In this document: one piece after another, positions 43,594 through 51,814 of the stretch
Position numbering within the stretch: the stretch's first letter is position 1
How the letters are laid out: each line of letters starts with the position of its first letter
Translations under genes and position numbers: made by a program
Source: Azophilus sp963663395
GTDB taxonomy: Bacteria > Pseudomonadota > Gammaproteobacteria > Pseudomonadales > Azotimanducaceae
Length of the DNA stretch: 64,000 bases
NCBI GenBank assembly: GCA_963663395.1
Contig: OY760226.1
Coordinates: 992,001 to 1,056,000, forward strand
Reading direction: 5' to 3'
The notes under the pieces: generated by a model
What the model was told of the DNA's origin: nothing
Database searches by the model: none
What the model saw: the letters and a program-made list of their open reading frames with translations, nothing else

Positions 43594-44601
43594 TCAGTTC
43601 GCGCAGGGAATGCGGTGCAGATCCTGAACGAGATCCGGTGGCACGTCCTCCCCGACTCCTATGACGTCGGCTACGCCGCCGAATCGCTGCTCGACCGCCG
43701 CCGCGATCTGATCGTGCCTGCCGACGGCGCAGAACAGGTGCGCTACCTCGTCGCTGACTTGCTTTGTCATCGCATCCCACTGGCCCTTTTTCGACATGTC
43801 GTTGAGCTTGCGGCCCAGGTCCTCCAGGCCGTGCGCCTCGAATACCGGCCAGTAGGACGGCGTCGAGCCGTAGAAGCCGACCCGCATGCGCACCCACTCG
43901 AACATCTTTGCCACGGCTTCGTCGTCCTGGCCGGTGCAGACGAAACCGCCGCCGCTGATCTCGAAATCCTCGCGCTTCCGGCCGGCCTTGGCGAGCCCTT
44001 TCAGAAGCCGCGGCATGACGGCCTCGTCGAGGTACTTGCGGGTGCAGAAGCCGTGCAGCAGCACGCCGTCGCACTCTTCCGCCGCCACGCTCATCATCAC
44101 CGGCCCGACCGCCGCGATCTGAACCCGCGGCAGGGCGCAGGTCAGGGGTTCGGGACAGAAGTTCGGCGTCATCAGCGTGAACTGGTAGTGCTCCCCTTCG
44201 TAGTTGAGGCGCTCGCCGTCCTGCCAGCAGCGCCAGATCGCCCGCAGGGCCTGAACGTACTCCCTCAGCCTTGGCGCCGGCGGGCTCCAGGGCACGCTGA
44301 AGCGGCGCACGTTATGCCCCTTGACCTGGCTGCCGAGCCCAAGGGTGAACCGCCCGTTCGATGCCGTCTGCAGGTCCCAGGCCACGTTCGCAACGGGCAT
44401 GGGGCTGCGCGAGAAGGCAATCGCTATGCTGGTGCGCAGGCCGAGGCTGCGCGTTTGCGTCGCCGCGACGGCCAGCGGCAGGTAGGGGTCGTGCCGGTTT
44501 TCCTGTGTGGATATCCCATCGATTCCTGTTGCTTCAATGCGTCGCGCGGCCTCGCCGACGCTGTTCAGGCCGTGATGGGAAACAGAAGTGACGGTGCGCA
44601 T
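43594..44601 (-). CDS. Luciferase-like (LLM) flavin/F420 oxidoreductase
   Basis: A 335-residue luciferase-like monooxygenase-family protein. Typical segments are GIDGISTQENRHDPYLPLA, RTSIAIAFSRSPM, GRFTLGLGSQVKGHNVRRF and the PRVQIAAVGPVM strand. The start is placed at the ATG giving MRTVTSVSH; about 20 in-frame codons upstream do not resemble the family. It could use FMN or F420. It forms a two-gene unit with the SDR downstream. Confidence 0.88.
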   Translation of the reverse strand: MRTVTSVSHHGLNSVGEAARRIEATGIDGISTQENRHDPYLPLAVAATQTRSLGLRTSIAIAFSRSPMPVANVAWDLQTASNGRFTLGLGSQVKGHNVRRFSVPWSPPAPRLREYVQALRAIWRCWQDGERLNYEGEHYQFTLMTPNFCPEPLTCALPRVQIAAVGPVMMSVAAEECDGVLLHGFCTRKYLDEAVMPRLLKGLAKAGRKREDFEISGGGFVCTGQDDEAVAKMFEWVRMRVGFYGSTPSYWPVFEAHGLEDLGRKLNDMSKKGQWDAMTKQVSDEVAHLFCAVGRHDQIAAAVEQRFGGVADVIGVGEDVPPDLVQDLHRIPCAN

Positions 44602-44680
44602 GCGAGGCCCTCGGAAAGATGTAACGTGGGGCAGACTTTCGCACGGTCGGTGTGCGCGGGTCACCCGATAATTCGCGCGA

Positions 44681-44707
44681 GGGATAAGTGGGGTCTTGGA
44701 CTCCGCC
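44681..44707. repeat. Degenerate half of the palindromic repeat
   Basis: GGGATAAGTGGGGTC and the following bases resemble the left arm of the palindromes (GGGATAAATGGGGTC), but the right arm is missing and later bases differ. Likely a solo or decayed arm. Confidence 0.4.
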
Positions 44708-44725
44708 GATTCGGTGCGGTTCCCA

Positions 44726-45001
44726 TCACCTCGGCGTCAGGCGCTCCTTGAGATCGGCGAATTGCCGTGAATGGAGCGTCAGCCTGCCCATCTTGATATC
44801 GGCTTCGCCCTGTACCAAGAGCTTCATCATTGCCAAGGCTTCCATGAGTCCCTGATAGGTCTCGTAGTCCTGTACGACCACTGTAGCGGAACCGTTTTGA
44901 GTCAATATGATTTCTCCTCCAGAGGCAATCATGCTCTCGATCAATCGGGGCTCCCCGGCCTTGAATTCGCTGAGGCTGACCACGGATTTCTTCTTGCTCA
45001 T
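44726..45001 (-). CDS. Phd/YefM-like antitoxin, orphan
   Basis: A 91-residue protein of the prevent-host-death family: the N-terminal VSLSEFKAGEPRLIESM DNA-binding fold and the GEIILTQNGSATVVVQDYETYQGLMEAL core. Antitoxins of this type bind their own promoter and a toxin. No toxin gene (Doc, RelE/ParE or PIN type) is visible on either side within the short gaps, so it is an orphan or a stand-alone regulator. Confidence 0.82.
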   Translation of the reverse strand: MSKKKSVVSLSEFKAGEPRLIESMIASGGEIILTQNGSATVVVQDYETYQGLMEALAMMKLLVQGEADIKMGRLTLHSRQFADLKERLTPR

Positions 45002-45288
45002 CGGTTTGCCTGCCGGTTGCTCGTCTGCTCAAACCTGTCCAAATTCAGCCTGAATTCGGTTCGATGATGGTAAATGCTCGGGCACTGCGACCAAGCATCA
45101 AGCGTTTCTTTCCAATATGGGTCAATGCCGACCCGCAAAGATCTCGGTGCGCGAACCAATCCGGCAGGTGCCGGAACTTATTCCTCGCCGGTGCGACGAA
45201 GTATCCGCGCTGTCGGGATTGTGGCGCTACGCGCTTTGTTCAGGAACTTCTCTCCGATTGAATCGTCGAACTCTGTGGAAGATGTGGG

Positions 45289-47334
45289 ATGACAGGTATG
45301 GCCCAGGGTACCGGAGCGGTGGAAGCCGTCGTCAGGGATCATCACGGCATGGCGCCTCAAGCCCGTCCGGTGACCAATCGCGGCGCCTTCGCCGGCCGGC
45401 AGGTGTCGCAAGTACCCAGGGGCGTGCTGGATGCCCCCCTCGGTTATTGGCAGCAGGCGCGCGCGGGCGGCGTTGCCTGGGGCTGGGGAGAATGCCGGAG
45501 TCTCTGTTCCAGGCTGACCGCGGCCGCCGGCTCGCTGTTGCGTTTTCTGGAACCGCCCTTTCTACGCGACCTTGAGATGTTGGCGGGCGGGTCGCTCGAT
45601 GAAAGGAAACCGGATTCCCGCCCGGGTCTGGAGCGTTCGCCACGGCAGGTTCCGGATCGGGATGCGGAACTCGAGGCTGACTACGGGCAACTTGAGGGGT
45701 TGGTCCGTCGATCGGACATTCCGGCCGTCAAGAAGCGTGCTCTGAACCGCGCCGTCACCGCCATGGTTGAAATCGAACGAGGCATGTCGGCGGCGGACGC
45801 GATGTTGAAGAGATCGCAAAGGGAGATGTCGACCGACACGGACCGAAGGGACCTGTGTGCCCTGATCCGCTCGATCGGATCCGATCTTTGGGCGGTCGAG
45901 GATCTATGGAACGGCGAGCCGGTCCCGGTGCCGGAGAGCGACGCCCCGGCATTGCCGGAGGCGGCAGTGCTGCAGGAGTTGCAGCATCGCTGGCAGCGTC
46001 TGCACGATCGTTTCTACTCGAACGACATGCCCTGGAAACACTCGATGCACCCTATTGGAACGCGTCTCGGCGGCAGTCCGTACGTGCATGTGAGCGTCAA
46101 TAGCTGCATCGTTCCAGGCGCTGTTCTCGGAACCCGCTTTGCGGGAGGTTATCCGCTTGAGGACTTCGCCGACCCGGCTTGCCTGGCGCGCTACTGGCAT
46201 GTGTCCGGTCTCCGGCAGTCGGTTCTCACCGATGCAGGCGGGGGGCTGCTGTTTCGCGGGCTGCGCCATGACATCTTCCAGGTCGACGAACCGCAGGGTG
46301 AGCTGTTCGACCGGGTTGGCGATGAAGACATTTGCGAGTTGGTCGAGCGGTTACTCTTCGAGGAAACGAGCGACACGGCGTTGCGGCAGTCGCGCCGGCC
46401 GCTGATATTGCACCACGTCGAGGCGTTGCGGACACACGGAACCGGCAGCGAGTCCACTGCCGAAGCCATGCGGGCGTCGGCCCGCATCAATCTGGCGGGG
46501 GAAACCGTCGCCGCGGCGCTGGTCGCCGACCCGGAGAGATTTCAGCGCTCGCTGGCAGGAGAGGCGATCGATCTCGACCTGTTCTCGATTGCGGTGGTGA
46601 CGCCCGACGATCATATCCTCTGGTGTGATCAAAGCTGCGCGTTGTCCAGAATGTCGGAGCTTCGAGCTGATTCACCCGTAACGTTGTACCTGCGTGACCG
46701 GCATGGCGCGATGCGCGCGGTCACGGTGCGTTGCAAAATCCGGCAGTTTCCCCTTTTCACCGAACCGGGTGAACAGGGGCCAATGATTGGCAATGTTGAA
46801 GAAAGGACGCTGCAGAATCTGCTCGGGCCGCCACGTTCTCCGGAGCTGGGGGGCGATGTGTTGACCCGCGTCAAGGCCATGAAGCTGCGCGCTGCCGGGC
46901 TGCGCGCCGAACTGGCCGCAACGGGCTGGCGGCACGCGCGCGCCTGTCCGCTCAGAGGTGCGCACCATCAACAGGTGCGGGGGTTCAGGGACAGGCTCTC
47001 CCGGCACGAAGCGGTGGCCGGACGCCTGGAAAAGAATGCGCGCACGCTGGAGGACGCGGGGCGGCAATTGAAAGGGTTGTGGCAGCAGGCCGAACGCTGG
47101 CCCGCCGGTGCCGAACAATACCGGCAGGTGGGGGCGAGGCTGGCCCTGGTTGGTCACCTGACAGGCGGAATGCCCCTGTTGAGTTGTGCCGGCGGCAGGC
47201 TCTTCACCCGGGAACTGGATGCCGAAATCAAGTTTCTCGCGACGGTCGCCGACCACCGGAACGGGCGCCTTCTGCCAATCGATGGAGACGAGACGGTCTG
47301 GCGGCGAACCCGCAATGACTTCCGGCTGCAATAG
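45289..47334 (+). CDS. SopB/IpgD-like phosphatase homologue with broken active site
   Basis: A 681-residue protein. From about 235 to 655 it follows the order of the SopB/IpgD phosphoinositide phosphatase family, effectors of type III secretion systems in Salmonella and Shigella. By recall of SopB: LLFRGLRHDIF matches LFCGIRHGVL, ALVADPERFQRSLAGEA matches ALFSKPELLNKALAGEA, NVEERTLQNLLG matches NAEALHQLLG, and the end matches RLAMLAHEIDAVPAWN then DSEIK. In the catalytic loop (CKSGKDRTG in SopB) only Cys633 and Thr remain: CAGGRLFTR. The catalytic Arg is lost and the protein ends 48 residues after Cys, so the C-terminal helices are cut short. N-terminal 230 residues are helical. No secretion genes are nearby. 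Confidence 0.7.
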   Translation: MTGMAQGTGAVEAVVRDHHGMAPQARPVTNRGAFAGRQVSQVPRGVLDAPLGYWQQARAGGVAWGWGECRSLCSRLTAAAGSLLRFLEPPFLRDLEMLAGGSLDERKPDSRPGLERSPRQVPDRDAELEADYGQLEGLVRRSDIPAVKKRALNRAVTAMVEIERGMSAADAMLKRSQREMSTDTDRRDLCALIRSIGSDLWAVEDLWNGEPVPVPESDAPALPEAAVLQELQHRWQRLHDRFYSNDMPWKHSMHPIGTRLGGSPYVHVSVNSCIVPGAVLGTRFAGGYPLEDFADPACLARYWHVSGLRQSVLTDAGGGLLFRGLRHDIFQVDEPQGELFDRVGDEDICELVERLLFEETSDTALRQSRRPLILHHVEALRTHGTGSESTAEAMRASARINLAGETVAAALVADPERFQRSLAGEAIDLDLFSIAVVTPDDHILWCDQSCALSRMSELRADSPVTLYLRDRHGAMRAVTVRCKIRQFPLFTEPGEQGPMIGNVEERTLQNLLGPPRSPELGGDVLTRVKAMKLRAAGLRAELAATGWRHARACPLRGAHHQQVRGFRDRLSRHEAVAGRLEKNARTLEDAGRQLKGLWQQAERWPAGAEQYRQVGARLALVGHLTGGMPLLSCAGGRLFTRELDAEIKFLATVADHRNGRLLPIDGDETVWRRTRNDFRLQ

Positions 47335-47524
47335 GCCGGGATTGGGGCCGCCGACCGGGTTGGTCGAGTTGGTTTGACAGGGCCCAAATCCGCACATCAC
47401 GGGTGGCTTGAATCCGGGGGCACAGTCACCTCGACAATCGATCCCTGTGCATAGTGGTAGCGCACGTAGCGCCAGTGTATGGCATCTGAAAGTGCCCGAA
47501 CCCGCATCACTCAATCGCGCCGGG

Positions 47525-47563
47525 TTGTCGGAGGCTGTCTCGTCAGGTTGCAGCCTCCGACAA
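47525..47563. terminator. 13-bp hairpin after the SopB-like gene
   Basis: TTGTCGGAGGCTG (47525-47537) pairs perfectly with 47551-47563 around a 13-base loop, about 190 bp after the SopB-like stop. No T-run follows, so it may be a terminator, an mRNA end or one end of an old insertion. Confidence 0.45.
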
Positions 47564-47615
47564 TTTCAGGACGATTTGCGCCGACTCGTTTCAAGTCGTG
47601 ATGAGCAGTGAAATT

Positions 47616-47788
47616 GACGGCGCCTCGCAGGAACGGGAACAGCTTTACCACGAGGAAAAGGCCAGGGGCGGCGTTGCCATGACCATGTTCGGCGGCTCAT
47701 CCGCCGTGGCGCAGGACTCGGCGACGCCTTCGGGTGTGCTCACCTTGGGCGACGACTCGATCATTCGTCAGTTTCAGAAGTCTGCAGG
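47616..47788 (+). pseudogene. Fragment of the Fe-S flavoenzyme gene found at 58591
   Basis: 173 bp align without gaps to 58690-58862 of the flavoenzyme gene, with 13 mismatches counted by eye (about 92% identity), in the same orientation. It encodes the segment QEREQLYHEEKARGG and following residues, corresponding to residues about 34-91 of the intact enzyme. The frame is still open (a short ORF from 47598 could be translated), but the FMN barrel is otherwise absent. The fragment ends exactly where a collapsed palindromic repeat begins. Confidence 0.9.
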
Positions 47789-47817
47789 GATAAATTGACT
47801 CTGACCCCATTTATCCC
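47787..47817. repeat. Collapsed palindromic repeat, copy 3
   Basis: GGGATAAATTGACTCTGACC and following bases up to TTATCCC. The right arm is complete, but the left arm keeps only its outer GGGATAA, as if an internal deletion joined them. It covers the MFS stop codon (TAA at 47813-47811, minus strand). Confidence 0.75.
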
Positions 47818-49085
47818 CGGGCTGCGGCCTTTTGCCTCAAATGGTAGGCAACCGGCACTGTCAGAAAGGTGAGCGCCCCCAATATCAGCCATGCTGGACG
47901 GTAGGTCGCGAAAGCGTCGAAGACCCAACCAGCTAAACCCGGTGCCGCAAACCACAAGAGTGACGGAGGAAGCATGACCAGACCAATCATGAGGGGGAAG
48001 GCGCGGGCACCGTACTGGTCGCCCACCAGCAGGGGCACCGACACCGCGAGCCCACCGACCCCTAGTGCAAACACAGGGATAAACACAATCAACTGCCAAT
48101 CCTGGGATATGAAGCCGAACCAGAGGGTAGCCAGCGACATGGCAATGAGCTCATACACAATGAGCCGATATCTATTCATTCTGTCACCCAACCAACCCAC
48201 GAACGCGCGGGCAGCCAGACCGCAGACGGACATCGCGGTAATCGTGATTGCGGCCAATTCAGGGCTGATGTTGCGTTCGCTCAGATAAATGAACAAATGA
48301 GGGACAATCGCACTAAAGGGCAGCCAGCCGACTGCGGTGACTGCCACGACGCCCCAGAACTGCCAGGTTCGGATGACATCGCCTGCCTGGTAGGTACGAT
48401 CATCCGCTGGTGTATCGGGGGACGGCTCATCATGCATCGCCTGCTCGGGTATCCCGTCCATGGTCAGGCCGTAGGGTTCCGGGCGCGTCCTGAAAAGCAG
48501 GCACAGGGGCAGGCAAACCAGTGCTACAGCCATCGCGCACAGCGCGAAGGAAAACCGCCAGCCGTACGTCTGGGCCGCCCACAGAACGACCGGAACCAGC
48601 ACGCCACCTAATCCGCTTCCCACCATGACAATCCCCATTGCCATGGATCGTTTGACACGAAACCAGTTGGTAATCGCAGTGAGGGGCGCGACATGGTAAA
48701 CACCGAAACCGAGACCAACCAAAATAAATCCCACGTAGAAGTCGACAAGCGAATCGAGGTGGTAGAGGACAATGAATCCGATCAACGCAATGGAGGTTGC
48801 GAACGCCATCGGCCTGCGTAATCCATAGCGATAGACCAACCAGCCGTAGACGGGCGCCAGAACACCGCCCTCGAGTGTCGTGATGCCGTACACCAACGAC
48901 GTCGAGGCCGTGCTCCAGCCGTATTCGTCGAGAATGAATTTCAGAAAAGCCGGAAACCCATAGAAAAGCGCCGCTCCCGCAATCAAGGAAAGGATTATCT
49001 GCCCGTAAACCAGATACCAGCCGTAGAAGATCTTCGGCTTCCGCTGTTTGGCCACGTTCGCGTCATCCCCCATTTGTCCCACCAT
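47811..49085 (-). CDS. MFS transporter (monocarboxylate/oxalate-type)
   Basis: A 424-residue major facilitator with twelve predicted transmembrane helices. N-terminal GWYLVYGQIILSLIAG and GWSTASTSLVYGITTLEGG, the RYGLRRPMAF loop after TM2 and the central RTWQFW start of the second half are typical of the oxalate/formate and monocarboxylate branch. ATG 49085 and ATG 49073 are both possible and both lie in repeat-derived GGGACAAATGG sequence; its stop lies in the collapsed palindrome at 47787. It is divergent from the TetR gene across about 75 bp, so TetR control is likely. It would move a small organic acid across the inner membrane. Confidence 0.9.
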   Translation of the reverse strand: MVGQMGDDANVAKQRKPKIFYGWYLVYGQIILSLIAGAALFYGFPAFLKFILDEYGWSTASTSLVYGITTLEGGVLAPVYGWLVYRYGLRRPMAFATSIALIGFIVLYHLDSLVDFYVGFILVGLGFGVYHVAPLTAITNWFRVKRSMAMGIVMVGSGLGGVLVPVVLWAAQTYGWRFSFALCAMAVALVCLPLCLLFRTRPEPYGLTMDGIPEQAMHDEPSPDTPADDRTYQAGDVIRTWQFWGVVAVTAVGWLPFSAIVPHLFIYLSERNISPELAAITITAMSVCGLAARAFVGWLGDRMNRYRLIVYELIAMSLATLWFGFISQDWQLIVFIPVFALGVGGLAVSVPLLVGDQYGARAFPLMIGLVMLPPSLLWFAAPGLAGWVFDAFATYRPAWLILGALTFLTVPVAYHLRQKAAARG

Positions 49086-49092
49086 TTGTCCC
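49068..49092. repeat. Two tandem outer ends of the palindromic repeat
   Basis: CCATTTGTCCC occurs twice in a row (49070-49080 and 49082-49092); on the minus strand this is GGGACAAATGG, the outer end of the palindromic repeat (compare 26174-26185). It supplies the MFS start codon. Confidence 0.55.
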
Positions 49093-49099
49093 TGAGTTG

Positions 49100-49105
49100 T
49101 ATAAT
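49100..49105 (+). promoter_or_regulatory. Likely -10 box of TetR gene
   Basis: TATAAT in the sequence AGTTGTATAATTGG, about 55 bp upstream of the TetR GTG start. No good -35 is seen at standard spacing. Confidence 0.4.
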
Positions 49106-49132
49106 TGGCGGCGCCTAGTCACTATTCTTACG

Positions 49133-49146
49133 TTGAGTCAACTCAA
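49133..49146 (+). promoter_or_regulatory. Perfect 14-bp palindrome before TetR gene
   Basis: TTGAGT-CA-ACTCAA, overlapping the AAGGAG ribosome site of the TetR gene. It is a good candidate for the TetR operator, blocking its own expression and perhaps that of the divergent MFS gene. Confidence 0.5.
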
Positions 49147-49159
49147 GGAGCAAAGCACC

Positions 49160-49786
49160 GTGCCGCGATATTCGGCCATTCAGAAAGACGTCCTGAACGA
49201 GTTGATGAGAGACCAGGTTCATCAACATGCAGTGGAGATCCTCGAATCCCAAGGGGCTGACGGCCTGACGCTTGAGCGGTTGGCGGAACGAATCGGCATC
49301 TCCAGAGGCACCCTGTACAACTACTTTGCCGACCGGAGTGCGATCGTGGAATTTGTGGAGCATCGGGTTTTCTCGCCGATTGTTGTCGAGATCGAGGCAA
49401 TCGGTAAGGCCGACGGCAGTCCGGTCGTGAAGATGGAACGTCTGCTCCGAAAAACACTTGGCGAACTGGTAAAGAACAAGGAACTCTACTTCGCGATTTC
49501 TCAGGCGCGGCCGAAAGCCCGGCCCAGGCAAGTCGACCAGGCGACGCGAGCCAACCGCGTTCTCGCAACCATCAGCAAGATCGTGCGCGAAGGCGTTAAA
49601 ACCGGCGACTTTGTTGACCTTCCCGCCGATCTTGCCGCCATGATCATCGCAGGGTCGATGGAGGGGGTTATTGATGAGATGGGACGTTCTGGCGATGTGA
49701 AAGCGCAGGAACAGGTCATACCCGCCTTCCTCGCGATCGCTTTGGGCGGGTTGACGTGCGGCACGTACACACAGCAGCTGAATTGA
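49160..49786 (+). CDS. TetR-family regulator
   Basis: A 208-residue repressor: N-terminal helix-turn-helix (LTLERLAERIGISRGTLYNY, about 36-55) and an all-helical ligand domain. GTG 49160 has AAGGAG 9 bp upstream; in-frame codons upstream lack a ribosome site. The palindrome at 49133 and the divergent MFS gene suggest local control. It is convergent with the RidA end of the big minus-strand operon and may also control that operon. Confidence 0.9.
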   Translation: MPRYSAIQKDVLNELMRDQVHQHAVEILESQGADGLTLERLAERIGISRGTLYNYFADRSAIVEFVEHRVFSPIVVEIEAIGKADGSPVVKMERLLRKTLGELVKNKELYFAISQARPKARPRQVDQATRANRVLATISKIVREGVKTGDFVDLPADLAAMIIAGSMEGVIDEMGRSGDVKAQEQVIPAFLAIALGGLTCGTYTQQLN

Positions 49787-49888
49787 CCCGACTGACCCGG
49801 GGCCGGAACCCACTGCCTGCTCTCTACCGAGAGGCATCACCGCCTCGGGGGGGCGTGGGTCGGCCAACTCGAATCGACAGCCGGGTGT

Positions 49889-50326
49889 TCAGGATGCTTC
49901 CACCCCCGGTTGGTTTTCCGGGCTCTGTCGGGAAGCCGAGTTGGGAATTACGGCGCAGCCGGTTGCTTCGATCAGTAGCGGCCAATCGCCGACCGGCGCC
50001 AATTCCGTCACCCCGATTGCCGCCATCATCGGCACTTGGTCATCGGCAATGTATTTCCGCCTGATCGCCGGCGCTTTCTCCAGGTCTCGGGAAAGATCAA
50101 CGTAGTACCAGGTAACATGCAGAATGTCGGCCATGGAGCTTCCGAGGCTTTCAAGGGTGGCCTTCAACTCTTTGAGGGTGAACTCCAACTGTTGTTCGAA
50201 CTCCGGACCCGCCACGTTTCCCAGCTTGTCGACCCCGGCCGCCGCAAAAAAAATCAAGTTGCCGGCCTTGACGGCTCTGGGCCAGGAAACGGCTCCGTCA
50301 CGATGAAAGATGATCTCCTTATTCAT
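49889..50326 (-). CDS. RidA/YjgF-family protein
   Basis: A 145-residue RidA-like protein (KAGNLIFFAAAGVDKLGNVAG, FTLKELKATLESLGSSMADIL, PMMAAIGVTELAPVGDWPLLIEATGCAV). The usual RidA catalytic Arg segment near the C-terminus reads LIEATGCAVIPN, so the canonical R-I-x-A imine-hydrolysing motif is altered to L-I-E-A. It is the last gene of the operon, overlapping the CoA ligase by 8 bp. A role in clearing imines from the aminotransferase or amine pathway is plausible. Confidence 0.88.
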   Translation of the reverse strand: MNKEIIFHRDGAVSWPRAVKAGNLIFFAAAGVDKLGNVAGPEFEQQLEFTLKELKATLESLGSSMADILHVTWYYVDLSRDLEKAPAIRRKYIADDQVPMMAAIGVTELAPVGDWPLLIEATGCAVIPNSASRQSPENQPGVEAS

Positions 50327-51782
50327 TCGCTTGCTCCGTTCCCAACAACCCTCTTCGATCCAGAACCCGCCGTTTCTTGATTTCCGACCCGTCGACGCTG
50401 GTCAATTCGACCAGGCTGCGGGCGGGAACGGGCTCGACGGATACCCGGACGCCCAGATCCGATTTCAGCCGGCTTTCCAGCTTGTCTCGAAAATCTTCCA
50501 AATCCACGCTCGCATCGGCGTACTCGACGCGTACGGACATTTCTTCCGACAGGTAAACGCCGTCGTCGCTGTGCACGGCATCGACGACGCACAGATACTC
50601 CCCCGTGGAGCGCGGATCGGCATGCACTGCATCCTGGCACGCCTCCGGATAAACGTTGGTTCCGCGCAACTTGACCATGTCGTCGCTGCGGCCGAGGTGG
50701 TGGTCGCGCCGCAGCAGAAAACTCCCGCAACCGCATCGCTGCCCGTAGTCGACGAAGCGCATGCGGTCCTTGAGGTTGTAACGTATCAACGGGGGATGCC
50801 GGCGATAGAAACTGGTGTACACCAGGTCTCCCGCTTCTCCACTTTTGACATTGACCGGCTCCCCGGTGCCCGGATCGATGACTTCAACATGGCCCAGGTC
50901 TTCCTGCAGGTGCTGTCCGGCTTTTTCCCTGCATTCGAATGCTGGCAGACCGAGTTCGTGGGTACCGTAGTTGTCATATACGTCACAGCCCCAGAGATCC
51001 TCCAGGGCGGCGCGAAATTCACCCGTTTCGTCCGGACCGAGAAAGGCGTGCAGAAACTTGGTATTCAGGTCTCGGACATCGAATTCAAGCTCCTCCAGGG
51101 CGGTGTTCGCCAGTTGCACGTGATACGGTCCGGCAAGCCAGATGTTGGTTCCCCAATCCCGGGCAATCTCGAGTTGGCGACGAGAAGGCGTAACCGAACC
51201 CGCGCCGGTTGTGACCGGCACAACGCCTGCCCAGGCGTGGCAGGCGTAGTAATAGGCCCATCCGGCGTTGCCGGTGTAGCAGGTCATGGGAATCTGCATC
51301 ACGTCGCCGGGGCGGGCGCCCTGTATGACCAGCGCCCTGGCCGCGGACATGCCGTTCATTTCCCACTCGAGCGGGCCAAAGAAGGTAGGGCGCGGTTTGC
51401 CGGTGGTGCCGCCGCTGGTCTGAATTTTCAGCGGCTTGTCTCGCGCATCTTCCGGTGTCACCCCCTGGTGCGCTCCCCAGGGGGGCGCCGCATCGATGGC
51501 AGCCTTGAAATCCAGAGCCGAGACGATCGGCAGCTTGCGTATGTCCTCGATTCCACGGATGTCACCGGGCTGCAAGCCCGCCTGTTCCCATCTCGCCCGG
51601 TAGAAAGGATTGCTCCATCCGAACTCGATCGCTTCCAGGAACCGTTCGGCCTGCATTTTTCGGATCCGGTTACGGTCCCATCGGTATACCGTCTCTTCAA
51701 ACTCCGCGGGCGGGGGAAACTTGCGGACGAACGCACCCCAGTCCATGGATCTGTAGTAATAAGGGATATTGACTCCGGTCAT
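50319..51782 (-). CDS. Phenylacetate-CoA-ligase-like AMP-forming enzyme
   Basis: A 487-residue adenylate-forming ligase of the PaaK type. The phosphate loop is TSGGTTGKPRP (about 122-132), then YDNYGTHELG (about 269-278) as the A5-like motif, DRMRFVDYG and GRSDDMVKLRGTNVYP (about 367-382) as A8. The C-terminal Lys region (EIKKRRVLDRRGLL) fits A10. It would activate an aromatic or other carboxylic acid to its CoA thioester, feeding the IpdA/IpdB-like pair upstream. Confidence 0.9.
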   Translation of the reverse strand: MTGVNIPYYYRSMDWGAFVRKFPPPAEFEETVYRWDRNRIRKMQAERFLEAIEFGWSNPFYRARWEQAGLQPGDIRGIEDIRKLPIVSALDFKAAIDAAPPWGAHQGVTPEDARDKPLKIQTSGGTTGKPRPTFFGPLEWEMNGMSAARALVIQGARPGDVMQIPMTCYTGNAGWAYYYACHAWAGVVPVTTGAGSVTPSRRQLEIARDWGTNIWLAGPYHVQLANTALEELEFDVRDLNTKFLHAFLGPDETGEFRAALEDLWGCDVYDNYGTHELGLPAFECREKAGQHLQEDLGHVEVIDPGTGEPVNVKSGEAGDLVYTSFYRRHPPLIRYNLKDRMRFVDYGQRCGCGSFLLRRDHHLGRSDDMVKLRGTNVYPEACQDAVHADPRSTGEYLCVVDAVHSDDGVYLSEEMSVRVEYADASVDLEDFRDKLESRLKSDLGVRVSVEPVPARSLVELTSVDGSEIKKRRVLDRRGLLGTEQANE

Positions 51783-51814
51783 GACAAGGCTCCGGTGCCC
51801 GGGAATGCCGCTGC

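Noticed and set aside
44726..45001. Complete toxin-antitoxin pair
   Set aside because: Only the Phd-like antitoxin is present; no toxin-like frame lies on either side.
47598..47798. Short open frame treated as an independent small gene
   Set aside because: Most of it is a 173-bp fragment of the flavoenzyme gene at 58591, so it is a remnant.
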